NCBI RefSeq assembly: GCF_021347895.1
Contig: NC_067125.1
Coordinates: 8,886,768 to 8,950,767, forward strand
Reading direction: 5' to 3'
DNA length: 64,000 nucleotides
Origin: Acanthochromis polyacanthus
Taxonomy: Eukaryota; Chordata; Actinopteri; Pomacentridae
The position numbers and the translations under genes were made by a program. The notes under the pieces are model-generated. The model did no database searches and was not told the DNA's origin. It was given only the letters and a program-made list of their open reading frames with translations. Positions 24,083 through 37,210 of the stretch are shown here, piece after piece. Positions within the stretch are counted from its first letter, which is position 1. Every line of letters begins with the position of its first letter.

Positions 24083-24877
24083 GTTTACTGTAGGTTCACT
24101 GTTACACTCTTTCATAACACTGTTTTCATGAAACTAAAATTCAATTCTACACCTCCTGCTCTGCACTAAAGCAGTCCAAGGTAGCAACAAACTGATGAAG
24201 AGAGTAAACATTCAGCTTCTAAACAGGCAGACATTACAGTGGAATAGAGTTAATACTGAACTTTATCTCACAGGTTGGCCAGTAACGCTAATGATGCAAA
24301 TGATCCAATACAGCAGACATTTTCACTTGTCAACGTATAGGAGCACAAGTGAGATTAATAACATTCTACTTTTCATTTAGATGAACCTATTCCACGGCTC
24401 TGTTATCACTAACATTACTGGCTGGGTCATTTAATGGGATGGAAGCATCTGTGTTTTGCAGTGGAAAGTCAAAATCTTTGCAGTGAAAATGATCAGTAGG
24501 TAACTGTTGACAGTGTGCCAACGTGCACCCTGAATGTCGATGTTCTGCAAAGCACAATTGTGCTTAACAGTACTGTAAATACACAACATAGTCAGGAAAA
24601 GATAGAGACGAGACTAGACTGTACATAGCAGATGGACATAGCCTTTAGATCTGACATATGAAGCAAACATTTATGTATACTAAACCTGCATTCTGTCTAA
24701 CGGTCACAAGGTGGGGTTCTTCTGGTCGGAAAAAGATGTCTGATCGTATAGAAATCTATTAGAAAATAACCCTACTTCTCGCTTGATTTGTTACCTCAGT
24801 AAATATTTTCCTAATGAGTTTATGGTCTCAGTTGCTCATTTAAAGTCAGGAGACTACGCTTGTCAACCTGGTTCAGG
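24083..24877. other. Non-coding stretch, nothing recognised
   Basis: AT-rich; short frames only; no repeat or gene seen up to the pseudogene that begins at 24878. Confidence 0.5.
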
Positions 24878-25198
24878 ATGGCACAGAAAGTGTTGATTGT
24901 TTATGCCCACCACAGCCCTTGCTCATTCAACGCTGGAGCCAAAGATGCTGCTGTGGAGAAAATAAGGGCTGTGAAGTAACTGTGTCTGACCTGTATGACA
25001 TGAAGTTTAAAGCCAATGCTACTGCTGAGAACATGACTGGAGAAGTCAAGAATGCTGAACACTTCCGATACACACAGGAGACCAAACTGGCCTGGGAGGA
25101 AGGAAGACTGTCTTCTGACATCACTGAAGAGCAACGTAAAGTCGCCGAGGCAGATCTCATCATCTTTCAGTTCCCCATGTACTGGTCCCAATTACAGT
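24878..25198 (+). pseudogene. Intronless NQO-like quinone reductase pseudogene (partial)
   Basis: From ATG at 24878 the frame reads MAQKVLIVYAHHSP and CSFNAGAKDAAVE, then breaks. In the next frame the homology resumes as NKGCEVTVSDLYDMKFK and runs without interruption through KNAEHFRYTQETKLAWEEG to DLIIFQFPMYW, where it is lost before a stop at 25196-25198. This is the N-terminal third of an NAD(P)H:quinone oxidoreductase (NQO1/NQO2 family, FAD flavodoxin-like fold; full length about 270 residues). In vertebrate NQO genes this stretch spans at least two introns; none is present here. A deletion near 24960 causes the frameshift. This supports a processed retrocopy cut off at its 3' end, though no poly(A) or target duplication is visible. 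A MITE lies 23 bp downstream. The frame could not make a working enzyme, since the quinone-binding half is absent. Confidence 0.85.
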
Positions 25199-25221
25199 AA
25201 AGCAGAAGATAATTCAGCACA

Positions 25222-25438
25222 TACACTACTGTTCAAAAGTATACGGGTCACCCAGATGATTAGCTACACCATTAGCTAACACAATTGGAGATATTCCATT
25301 AAAAATCAGCCATTTCCAGCTTGAATAGTCATTTACCACATTAACAATGACTAGACTGGATTTCTGGTTAATTTAATGCTGTCTTCATTGAAAAAACTGC
25401 TTTTCTCTCAAAAATAAGGACATTTGAACGGTAGTGTA
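25222..25438 (+). mobile_element. MITE family M, copy 4 (internal deletion derivative)
   Basis: Both ends are intact (TACACTACTGTTCAAAAG; GAACGGTAGTGTA), but only 217 bp remain. The block from before CATTAGCTAACACAAT is shortened, and sequence between that box and GGAGATATTCCATT is deleted. Confidence 0.87.
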
Positions 25439-25650
25439 CCTTGTGATTGACAGGTTGTTATGGGATCACCATGCGTATTGTCCTCGAGTTCTTCAGATCC
25501 ACTCGTCATTCGATACGTCCGCAAACCAACAAGCGATGTCATGCTGTGCATTTTTTTTTATATAGTCTGTGGTATGTTTAAAGGTTCACAATTATATTTT
25601 AACTTTAGCTATGAACAACAAAGCACAGGCAATGTGTTTCTCAGTCAGCA

Positions 25651-25910
<260 letters not shown>

Positions 25911-28169
25911 GGCAACTAAAAAAAAAAGCATTTTAAGGTAAAGAAGATCATAGTTACTATTATTAGAACTGTATAATGATTGTAGGAGTAATAGAAGTTG
26001 CATGTTCATCCCAAATTATACTTCTTTCCTTGGTACTGAACGTTGGTATTTGCCATAATTCTTAACGTGCGAAAGAGTCCAATTTGGACACCATTCCAAG
26101 GAATACTAGTCTGTATCTTTAAAATACCTCTTTGCATGCTGTAGCAAAATACAATTTCAGAAGTGAGAGCAGACCATCAGTCATCTCAGAAGTTCTTGAA
26201 GATGTGTTTGCAATAATTATGCCAACTTCTTCAGGTTTTCTTTGGAACCTTTGAAAGTATACTCTCCCTACTATTAAGGTAACATGACAAAGTATAGAAC
26301 TAATTTCTTCTTCATGAATTATTTAACAGGCAAGCAGGCAGAAAAAGTGACACTAGCATTCATCGACACATTCAGCAGTTAGCGTGCCCAGATGTTAAAT
26401 ATGAAAACATTACTCACCATTACACGCAACCTCTTGGTCCTGTGATCGTTTGTTCTTAATGTATCCTCCTCAAGAGCCATTTTTGTAAAGCATCTCTTGA
26501 AGCGCTCTCATGCTTTGAATGAGACCATCAGCCTAAAAGCCTCAACTGCGGCGCAAATGGAGCGGTCACGACTGGGCCGTCTTCGTTGGCGGAGGGAAAC
26601 TTTGTGTGGTGATGACTTTGGTTAAAGTATGTAGGACTTATATTGAAGGCTGTGCCGGTACAGTGCATATATCATTTGGGAGATGAGGCACAAATAAACA
26701 GACAGGGATGCACACACGTTGACGCACACACAGACCACAATTTGTTTGCTTCATTTCCTAATTATGGTGACAATAGGAGGGCCCCCTGTTAGAATTTATC
26801 TCGCTCCTCTCCTGCCTCCCATCCATCTCTTCCCTCTCCCACTCTCCCCCACCGCCTCCTTCTAGGGAGTCAGGCTACAATAGGCCCAGGCTCCCTTCTC
26901 ACTTTGCTGCAGAGGCAGGATAAGAGAAACTTTAGCCGCAAAGAGAGCATATGGCCTCCACCGCACACCAAACAAACCCTATACATTATGGTGTGTGTGC
27001 ATGCATGAGGAAAGGGGAGATTATTAAAGGGTAATGAGGTAGAGAGAAAGAGGGGAGGCGGTGACAGAGGAAGTAGGAGAATTGAAAGTGCTGCATGTAT
27101 GGAAATAACCGATAGACTGTCAGAAAACCACTAATTCTCTTTGTCACAGTCTGTAACAGAGGAGACCACGTTGCAGAAGGAGTGCACCAGAGAGAAAATG
27201 AAAGGGCTTAGACCTGACAGTTCACACTATATTAGCAGTACACAAAACCCAAGAAGGATTAGTAGAGCAAAAATCCTATTCCCCTGCCTGTCAACTGAAA
27301 TAGACATATAAATTAGCCCATATGAGTGCAATTCGATTCTGCATTGACCCCAATTAGTGGGAATTGACCCACTAGTACAGTGAGTCAAAGCTTGTGCAGT
27401 GAGAGAATATGACAGGAAGACAAACAGGATGAATCTGGTAGCTCTAAAGCCACTGGTTAGACTTCTCACCCTGGGAGGCTGTCGCTCTTCCCACCCCCTG
27501 TGGGGAAAATCATAGGCCTTATTACTCCAATGGGAAGATGCAGTCCATTTAGGAGGCTCACAATGTTCTCTGAGCATTTAAGACTAAGGTACAATGGCTT
27601 GTTTCCCTCCTCCTCTTCACATCCTGCCAAATCTGATATTACAGACATTTTTCTCTGCATGTGTGACTCTCTTCTCTGTGGTCTTCGTAGGCCTGGCAAG
27701 CTGAAGCAGATGTCAGGGCATGAATGTGTGTCCTCTGGAAGTTTCAAGTTCTGTTTTAAAAAATATTACCAGTCTTTTTAATGCTTTGTTGCCAAAGATG
27801 AGCCTGCAGCAAGTAGTAAGTCTGAAATATGTGCTCCTGCTCACTGGAAGTGCTAATTTAAGCTTATTAAGTTTATAAAGTTGAGTGAAAACTGTAATGT
27901 GGGCTGTTTCAAGGTGTAAAACACTGAATTTAGCATTAGCACATGAATGAGTCTACACTACAATATTTGATTAATAAAAATTCAGTCTGATGATTAATTC
28001 TCATTGTGGTGAGACAGAGTTTAATTGTGAATTAAATTTGACGGTTCAGTCGTTATGAGACGTACAACATGGTGATTGACTGATCAATGGAATAATGATA
28101 TCTGCAGTTACCATGTCAGTCAGTAGCTCATTTAGAAATACAATTGGTTGTGTTTTTTTGATGCATTTT
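25911..28169. other. Non-coding stretch, partly repeat-poor
   Basis: No gene or repeat family is recognised. 26500-26990 is of mixed composition with no repeats and a pyrimidine-rich patch at 26790-26870. Frames at 27227-27781 overlap on both strands and have no domain. Confidence 0.4.
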
Positions 28170-28400
28170 CAGCAATTCTCTCCAAAGCAGCAATCTTCAG
28201 GGCTAAAAATGAAGCCAAGGCAGAACTGACAAAAACTGCAGTTCTGCAAATGGCCACTTGAGGCTGCACTGAAAGTGAGTGAATCCCGAAAGACCTTCAC
28301 ATAAAAATGCTCAACTTCACAACAGAAATAAACATGTTTTCAGCCTGGGACAAAGGGCTGTTTTGGTCTCTATGGTGGATTTTTCCCTTCATGGTGTCAC
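28170..28400 (-). repeat. Interspersed repeat family Y, copy 1
   Basis: On the minus strand it shares GCCTCAAGTGGCCATTTG, a following GGCTTCATTTTTAGCCCTGA block and neighbouring sequence with 44590-44785. No coding capacity. A common fish repeat by memory, without a name I can give. Confidence 0.68.
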
Positions 28401-28680
28401 TGCGGTGAGTGTTACGACAAAACACTGTCTAATTTTAATTACAAAATAACCTATTATTTGTCGTCAAATGTAATTAATTTGTGGATTTTGTAACTGTGAT
28501 CAACAAAAAATGAAGACATTTTAGTCTAGCTTTTGTTCAATTTTAATTAAAAATTTGCCCTTTGACGTTTTGCCTCTTTCCTACTTTGACTTCTTTTGTC
28601 TGTTCATCTATCTTAAATGTTAGTGTTTAGTTTTTATTTAATGACAAAAACCTGTTCTCTTTTCATCTACAAATTTTCCT

Positions 28681-29014
28681 TTCCATCCATCATCTGTACA
28701 TCACTTAATCCTCATCAGGGTCGTAGGAGGCTGGAGTCTATCCCAGCTGACTTACGGTAGAGACACCCTGGACAGGTCACCAGTCTATCACAGGACTATA
28801 TAGAGACAAACAGTCACACTCACATTCACACCTACGAACAATTTATAGTTACCAATTAACCTCAGCATGTTTTTGGACTGTGGAAGGAAGCTGGAGAACC
28901 TGGAGAAAACCCACACATGTACAGGGAGAACATGCAAATTCCAAAATTACACACAGGCCCAGGACGGGATGCGAACCGAGGATCTTCTAGCTGCAAGGTG
29001 ACACTAACCACTGA
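28681..29014 (-). mobile_element. SINE-like repeat family S, copy 3
   Basis: About 334 bp. CCATCCATCATCTGTACATC marks the tail side, CAGGGAGAACATGCAAATTC the core, and GGATCTTCTAGCTGCAAGG the head side. The outermost tRNA-like bases are eroded. Confidence 0.8.
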
Positions 29015-31309
29015 CTTATTTTGAAACTTTTTAGTAAGTTTCACTTTCATTAATAGTGATGGTGACTGAGAGCTTTTCATAAAGCTTCCAGGATTAATGC
29101 ATTATTTAAGAAGTCATGAGTGTGGCTGCATTTTGTTTAAACAGATGGCCAAAAAGTGTGAATTTAACCAATCAACATGTCACATCTGAAAAACAGCAGG
29201 CAACGTTATACTGTCTAAAGAGAAGGTACAGTTTCAGACAATGAAGATTTTTTTGCTTGACTCCAACCATAGAAATGAATACAGGTGCATAGTTCTTGCC
29301 AAATCATTGCCAACTGTACTGGCATTTCAAAATTCAAAGCATTTATCGGCTAATGGGAAAAAAATATCGGTGGTTACACTTTTCTGCAACTTAGCAGCCG
29401 TTAACATGTCATAATGCCGTTTAGCTAGTAGCAGGTATATGTTCAAGAACTCCTTTATTGTTCCATACTGTTAATACAACAGCTTACTTGATGTGAGATA
29501 AATTTCAAGTGGTGAAACTGAAGTTTTAGTTTCTATAAATTGGGAATAAATGGTGAAAGAGCTCACTGTCTGCAGCCACCTCGCCCTTTACCCCCCTCAT
29601 TCTCTGTCTCTCGCCATCCCTCCATACTTTCCACTCATCTCAGCACTCTCTCTTCCCATCCTTTTAATCATTTTAATAGCACTCCTCATCTCCTCCAAAT
29701 CCAAAACCCTTCCCATTACTTTCCACTCGCCCACTCTCTCAAGCATCTTTCCTCTCATCGCACTCTCTTCTCCTTCTCGAGTCTCCCCTCTTCTCCTCCA
29801 CCTTTCCTTCTGACTAATGCCGTCGCCGTCTTTTCTCTGTCGTGGAAGAGCGATGCTATTCATTTGCGCTGTAGACAAGCCACTTCAGACCAACACTGAC
29901 ACCCACTCTGTTAAGAAGAGGAGGCATTAAGGGAGAGAAAGAGCATGGGAACAGCTCGGCACTAGAAAGAGGAGCCAACGAGCTGTCCACAGCATCCAGG
30001 TAAATCGAGTTATAAAAACTGTTTGCTTCTATGATCCTGAGACTTCAAACTGCTGAGGCAGGGATGTTTCAGAAAGTGACAAGTTTCAATTTTACAGTCT
30101 CAAAATGGCAGTCGTCAACCTCTTTCTTACCTCCTATATCACATTAGGCATGGCTCGTCTCTCTTTCTCCGTATATCTTTCTGCTTCTCTATGACAACCC
30201 CCATTCTGCCTACACACACACTTAGACACACACATGCCTCCATCCCTCTGGTCATATCTCCTTGTCTCCCATGGGTGCTGTGAAACACTATCTGCCTCAG
30301 CCACTCTCCAGTCCCAGGCAGACAGCTTGGTCTTCAGAGAGTCCTCCCTCTCTTTCTCCACTGCTGCCATTTTCTGTCCACAGGGACCAGAAACTAAATA
30401 TGACAGTTACACCAGAGAGACAGACGAGAATGTCAGCCTCTTCCAGCCCAAATGATGAAGCTTTGCTCCCCGTCTGAGTCACACCAGAGGAAGATGTTGT
30501 TTGGTGTAGAGAAGAAGATATAATCATTCCTCATTGTTTATCATTGCCTGTGAGCTGCATGCTTGTACTTGCATGTGCAATATCTGAAAAGAAAAACTAC
30601 TGAGCTACCTACCTACTTTTCATGCTTTTAGGTGCAGACAATAGGAAATTCTAGAGAAATCTACCAACCTTGGCTGCTCTTATTCTACCACAACAGCATT
30701 AGTGTAGCCGACCACTGATTTTGGGTGATAAGGCCTAGATTGTATCCTAAATGTGCTTGGCTGGGGTGAACTGTGCAGGTCAGGAAAACCTTTCCTCAAT
30801 GGACCCGGCTTTGCTTTCTGGGGAGCCACTGTTAAAACAGGTGAAACCTTTGCCAAACTGTTACACTGTGGTTTAAAAATAGCAGTTTAGTAAAAAAAAA
30901 AAAATTTTCAAAATCCCTTTTTGGATCTACAGGATCATTAAAGCTACCGCAGACCACAATGATTGGCCTCATATTTATATATATATATATATATTGTGAT
31001 AATGATCATATTTTTGATATGTGAAAATGGATCCAAAATGGCATATGGTTTAAAAGTGTGTATCTTACTGAAGGTTTGGATGAAGGTTGTAGGCTGCTGT
31101 TACTAAAGGCATAATGACAGTTTGCTGCACTGACATCATCACAAAGGAAACCAAGCAGGAAAGTTTAAGGTTCTTAAATCCCGTGGTGTCAATAAAATAA
31201 CAGCATAGATTTACTAATGAATTCTGCAGTAAGCCCTGTGATGACCACTGAAAATATTAACGTTTGTGAGATCTTCAGAGTCAATCAATCAGACAGGCTG
31301 CACTATTTT
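29015..31309. other. Non-coding stretch with pyrimidine-rich block
   Basis: 29570-29820 is strongly pyrimidine-rich (CT/CCT runs) and yields artefact frames on both strands. An A-run lies at 30890-30904 and a short AT run at 30977-30996. Otherwise nothing is recognised. Confidence 0.45.
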
Positions 31310-32390
31310 GTAGATATCGGTTTATCAGTTTGCCACTATTGGATGGATTATCATTAAATTTTGTCCAGACATTCATGATCCTCAGAGGATAATTCCACTG
31401 ACTTTTCCTCTATGACGTCACTAGGTTAACAGCCACGAGGTTAAAATAAGCAGTTAGCATTTGCATCAGTCTGAGCTGGACATTGTGGTTCGTAGCAATT
31501 AGCAAACATTAACGGGATGAGACACTAAACTGAAATAGAATTTTTTCTTGCCAAAACTATTAACTTTGGCATTAGATTTTGATTTAGTTTTAGTGTTTTA
31601 ACAAAGTGTGTATTCATTTTAGTTTAATTTTAGTCATTTCATTTTGTTTTTAAGTTTTAGTCAACAAGAACTAAAAACATTTTTTGTCTTATTGACATAT
31701 TATTGACAGTTTTGCTTTTTATATCAACTAAACAAAGCTGTCGCCGTTTTTGTTAGTTGCTATGGCTGCATGTGTTATTCTCATCTGTGGTGAGGTTAGA
31801 GGAAAAGACATCAGCGTCCATTTAACTCTGCTCTGCAGTGATATAACAGACAAGTCCCCTCAGTAAATTGAGTTATCATTTCCTAACTCAGGACTGCTCT
31901 CTCTCAGTCCATCCTGGTATCTGGCATTAGCATTAGCATTAGAATTACTCTAACTACATATTCTGCCCACTGAAGAACAGCAGCTCAATCAGTCGATGAT
32001 TCACTCACTGACTGTTTTTCCAGGATAATATTACTGGCAGACCGATTATGTTACCGAGGAGCTTAGTAATTAAAGCAGTACAACAGGTTGAACTGATAAA
32101 TCTAGTGAACAAGAGAAGTTTTGGGCAATGGGAGGAATAGTTCATTTAGTCATAGTTATTTATTTGTTAATGTGTTATAGATGCTGTCTTCAAATATTAG
32201 TTTTTAGTTTAATTTTCATTCTGAAAAATGAGTCAAAAAACTATAACAACAGTTATTTGTTACATAATATCACACTGCTTAAAACTGATACATAGACAAT
32301 TGTCTGTGTGTGCATGATAGCATGCTAACCTTAGCATCCAGCTCAAGGACTGCTGCCCCTAACAGCTAGCACAGCTGCAGACTAAATTAT
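31310..32390. repeat. Old interspersed repeat, split by about 770 bp
   Basis: 31315-31520 (CATGATCCTCAGAGGATAAT and GACTTTTCCTCTATGACGTC blocks, then GCAATTAGCAAACATTAACG) and 32300-32385 (ATGATAGCATGCTAACCTTA and AGCACAGCTGCAGACT) look like the two halves of one familiar fish repeat. The sequence between is AT-rich and contains motifs of the TTTTAGTTTAATTTTAGT type, probably another repeat. Boundaries are approximate. Confidence 0.45.
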
Positions 32391-33441
32391 TAAAACCACT
32401 TTTTCTGGAGGTAAAATTAAACTGAGCACAAAAAATCTTTAATATTCAAAACAGTGTGTCACAACTATGAGAAGTTCAGTCTCTCAAAGTCAAACTACGT
32501 AGATGGTCAGTAAATACAAGTTTACGATGGACTGATTAGGTGATTACTTCAAGTTCTGCTTGGCAAAATTGTGATGGTTTTTATACCGTCTGTCTCACTG
32601 CTTTCCCTTTCAGTGATTTTGTTTTGTGCATTCTTAGATCATACTTGATGTACACAAAATGATTTTAACACCAAAAACAAAACTATAACTCCAACTAAAC
32701 CTCTTGTTTGTACCCTTAACATGACCCTCCAGTGTGTTTTTTGTGGCGGTCCCATGTAAAAACTGCATCTGCAGGCCTATTATACACTCACAGATGTATT
32801 ATGCTTATAAATGGCCTCATAAATGTGTATAGGATATTAGGGATATCAGGTTTTCATTTCTCTTAATGCCTTAGAAGGTCAAACTAAACCTCAAATAAAT
32901 CACTGCCACTAAACACCATTTGTCAGTTCTGGCTGAGAACAGGATGAACTGGTTCGGTTTCTGTCACCTGTTTACAGGACCTCACCATTTCCATTTGGGA
33001 AATCCCTCTTATCCCATGTCTTCCTCCTCTTTGTCTCACTCTTTAATGCTTTTTGTCTCTCTTGTCCTCTTTCTCCCTTCCTCTCCCTCTCTTAATCTCA
33101 TCATCTACCGTTTAGTTTTCCTCTGTCACCGCTCCTCGGCTAAGCTGCACCCGTCATGAGAAGGCAGCTCTGGTGCGATGGAGAGGGATGCCTTAAGAGG
33201 TGACAGTCCTTGCTCAATGGACACAAAAAGTCTAAAAAAGAAGAAGCAGGAGGAGGAGGGGGGGGGGTCTAAACAGATTAGTGTGGGAGGTGCTTTGATT
33301 GTTCTTCTAATGCATTTTGCTGCTATTCTATTTCAAGCCCTGGTGCCAGGCAGAAAATTCAGCCATGTGGAAAGAGGGGAATCAGACAGGAAGGAATGAA
33401 AGACTACAGGTGGCACAAAATGACCACACTGCCGGTGGATA

Positions 33442-33443
<2 letters not shown>
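32391..33443. other. Non-coding stretch
   Basis: Pyrimidine-rich at 33010-33110 and purine-rich at 33230-33270. No repeat family or gene is recognised. Confidence 0.45.

Positions 33444-33518
<75 letters not shown>
33444..33518. repeat. (TG)37 microsatellite
   Basis: An uninterrupted TG tract of 75 bases. Confidence 0.98.
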
Positions 33519-33520
<2 letters not shown>

Positions 33521-34033
33521 CTGCAATTAATATACAGTCAACTGAAGGGGGTGTTGTAAGTGTTGTGCTTTACTGTTGCAATTTCAATGTGTCCTGACTT
33601 GCATGTCCAGTTGGGATTTTTCGTTGGGACACAGTTGAATAAGAAAAAAGAAGGTCACGTTTGTACAGGTATAAGAAAACAGCCACATTTATTTGTATCC
33701 CAAAGAAGCATCCAGATATGTGTTGGAATATGACATTTAAGTGCATTTTATGTATGCATGTCGATGCCTTTATCAGAGTGCTACATAACTTCACTTTGCA
33801 CTCTGCTGCTACTACATACCACATACAGTTTACAATGGGCAGGTTCAATAGGATCAAAACATCCGAACCTCACACCCTGGTGCCTGCATAACCCTCAATC
33901 AAAGATGAACAGGGCTACAACCGAGGTCAAATAGACTCAACGCTTTTCATTTTCAAACCTGCAGTCATTGGACTAAATTGATGCAATGCACAGAAGCTGT
34001 GAAGAGATTCTGATGTGTATAATTGGTGGTATG
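33519..34033. other. Non-coding stretch
   Basis: Frames on opposite strands at 33570-33891 lack motifs; nothing recognised. Confidence 0.5.
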
Positions 34034-34388
34034 TGAACTACCATTCAAAAGTTTGGGGTCACTTAGAAATGTCCTTATTTTTTAAAGAAAAGCAGTTTTT
34101 GGCCAATGAAGATAATAAATGAGTCAGGAATACAGTCTAGACATTGTTTATGTGGCGATGGAAACAACTGATTTTTAATGGAATATCTCCATAGGGGTAC
34201 AGAGGAACATTTCCAGCAACCATCATTCCTGTGTTCTAATGCTACATTGTGTTAGCTAATGGTGTTGAAAGGCTCATTGATGATTAGAAAACCCTTGTGC
34301 AGTTATGTTAGAACATGGATAAAAGTGTGAGTTTTCATGGAAAACATGAAATTGCCTGGGAGACCCCAAACTTTTGAACTGTAGTGTA
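34034..34388 (-). mobile_element. MITE family M, copy 5
   Basis: About 355 bp, in the same orientation as copy 1, with both termini (CTACCATTCAAAAGTTTGGG; CTTTTGAACTGTAGTGTA) and the internal boxes. A short block near 34155 is missing compared with copy 3. Confidence 0.86.
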
Positions 34389-34872
34389 TTTTATGTGATA
34401 CATATACATATTCATAGTCTTACTATACAGTTATAAAGGCATTAAACAAAAGCATTACTCCATTAGTTGAAAATAAATCAGCAACCATTCTGTTAAACAA
34501 ATTTTCTTTTTAGCTATTTTCAACCAAAGACATGCCAAACATTTGCCAAACATGACAGCAAATTGAATATCTGTTTTGGATTCTGGTTTGTTGATAAGAA
34601 TAAACAAGGTATTTACAATTTTACTTTGGTCAGTGGGGAATTCTAAAGAGCCTTTTTCTGACATTTCAATCTTTAAGACTTTTCAAGGAAACTTAAAATC
34701 AATTTCATGCATGTACATGGCTGTGTGTGTTTTTTACTCTTGCATGAATGTGAGCAGACTGTGGGCATACTGTCAGTATTACATATTGATGTAATGAAAT
34801 CCATGCACACTTCCTTTATCCACGTATGTGTGTGTCTGTGTATTCTGGCGTACATCCATAGCTCACATCAAT

Positions 34873-34917
<45 letters not shown>

Positions 34918-37210
34918 TGTGTGTGAGGGACAGATTAGATCACAGAGCGCTGACGCACGGATGTCCTTCAGGTAACCAGATTTGTCACGTTGCCGAGCGT
35001 GGCCATCAGGTGGCGACGCTAAGCGGCTCAGCCGTGCACGGAGGTCACTGGGACGGTATCCCAGAAACACCCTGGAGAGGCTGAAGGGGTGGGGCAGCAG
35101 ATGGAGGGCAGGCAGCGACACACTAATAACAAGACACTAATAACATGACAGCGCCGCTGGGGTCGCTGTACAACATGCTATTAACATGTCGCACGCCAGG
35201 ATAGCCAGATTATGCCAATCCACTAAAGCTATTAGAGAGGCATCAAGCACGTATGTGATGTGTTTCTTGTAAGATAGAAGTTGAATGAGAGACAGGGCTG
35301 AACAGGGCAGCCGGGGGTTTACAGCGATGAGTGTGTGACAGAGCTGACAGAGATTATGATGAATATTAGAAGCTGAATAAGAGAGGAATGAAAAATGAGA
35401 AGTAGCATGTCATTCCTGTCTTCTCCAGCTGATCTGCATTGGGTCGCGACCAAGAAGAAAGAAAAAAAGCCCTTCAAACTTTTGATCCCCTGATTGAGCA
35501 CTCAACCCTTTCTCCCTCGCGAGTCCCTGATTAGAAGAAGATTGTTGATGTATGGAGGATTTCTCCTCTTCTCTCACTAATATTAATCCATTCCATTCCA
35601 GAGGTTGGCTATTAAGAGGCGGATCACGTTTTCTGGACTCGGATAAAGAAAATCCAATCTGGATCCAGCCTAGAACTCAACGTTTTCCAATTAATGATGA
35701 TATATGACGTTTTGAAAACTAGCAGCGGAGAATGCAGCCCGTATTTGCAGTGACTTTGTGCCAAAGATGAAAATTGTAGCACATTACCATAATGTTGCAG
35801 GAAGTTAACAAATGAAGCTGCAATGAATTCCAGGCAGCAAAGCTAAGGATGAGCTCTTCCCGGCTATTCCAGGCCTGTCCACACTTACACCCCCCTTCTC
35901 TCCCTCCCTGCCCTCTCCACCTCATCTTTTCCTATCTCAAAGCCAGGAGTGAGCGAAGAGGGAAAAAAAAAAGGCAGCTGATGGAAAAGAGAGGGGAGAA
36001 AAATGACAGAGATAGACAAAGGTTGATTAAATTGGTTTTCAATTCTGGGTGTCTCTGTCTGAAGCCACTGCATTAATTTGCTCCATTACATATTTGAGAG
36101 CCAGTGAGTGTATTAAGAGCTGCTGTATATCATATCAGTGACTGCTCCAAGAACTCACTGCCAAAATAAGAGCCCTGGGTCCATCTATTGGAGCATTAAC
36201 CGAAGTGACTCAGCACGCCCAGGCCCAAATGCCTCTCATACTTTATGTGAGAGATTCTTTGTGGTAGTGGTCGCCTTCATTGCCGTAGGGAGGCTGGCAT
36301 GATTCTGTCCAGTGTGTCAGGCTGAACATGGGAATATGTCTGGGAGCAGGTGACTCATGATGAAAATGTAATTGCAGGGGATTCTGCTTAGCGGCTTAGG
36401 CAAAGCTTTACCTTTGTTTGGCTGCACTGAAGATTTCCTGGCTCGGCAGGAATAAGATATTAATTACACGCAAGGTTGTTGGTTTGATTACTCGAATCTA
36501 CCTTTAATCCTCGGCTCTGGATGTGTGTCAGATTTATCTTCTCTTTATCTTTCTCCACCATTTACAGTTCAAAGGGTGGGTAATAAAAATGTAATCATGG
36601 TAATTTATGAGAAAATCATTTCAAAAGGCTGCACACAAATGTTATGAGATAAGAGCTGAATTTACTGGGTGAAAGCACCCTTACACAGGTGTTTTCAATT
36701 ACTGCAGCTAATTAGACCTCTGCTCAGGGTGCAGCTCAGTTGGGGACAGGATTTTTTTCACAGCGTTTGTTTTAAAGTAGGGAAAGCACAGGTGTTAGCA
36801 GCAACACCGATGGTGGGTCTGTTACTTTAAACTGTCTCAGTGTGTCAACCAGCATGCACTGTAGCAGGACCTAAGCTAAATGGAATCATTGTTTTTTCAC
36901 TTAGACGCGTGCTTTTCCTACTGTGACGCGTCAAAATGTCTGTCATGTGAGGTCACCAAAAAGCACTAAAGATATAAACTAGGAACAGGTGATATGTCAG
37001 TATTAAATCCTGAAGTTTGATTTGGAATTTGATCTGCTTTTTAGAGAAACTGTACAGATAATGTTAATATGTGTGCTCTATCTAAGTATTTTACACTGAA
37101 AGTTCAGTTGCTACTAACCTGCTAGCGACTGTTAAGCCTGTTTTTGCAATTCGCTACCTACCAGGTCAGTGTTATGGTTGAATCTTAATGTAATCCCATT
37201 CCCCCTCAGT
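34389..37210. other. Repeat-poor non-coding stretch, candidate regulatory DNA
   Basis: Apart from the TG tract at 34875-34925 there are no repeats and no convincing frame. 34930-36500 is unusually complex, with GC-rich blocks (34985-35110) next to homeodomain-like TAAT/ATTA motifs, for example the doubled GACACTAATAACA-type motif at 35118-35145. This is the best candidate in the window for conserved non-coding DNA; alignment to other fish is needed to decide. Confidence 0.35.
34875..34925. repeat. (GT)n microsatellite
   Basis: A GT tract with one interruption (TTT) near its right end. Confidence 0.95.

Noticed and set aside
29540..29899. Ser/Pro/Leu-rich 119-codon frame and an Arg/Glu-rich frame opposite
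   Set aside because: Both come from a pyrimidine-rich block, which removes stop codons on both strands.
35003..35018. CTCF-like motif CCATCAGGTGGCGACG
   Set aside because: Two positions of the usual core differ, and single motif matches of this quality occur by chance; not annotated as a site.
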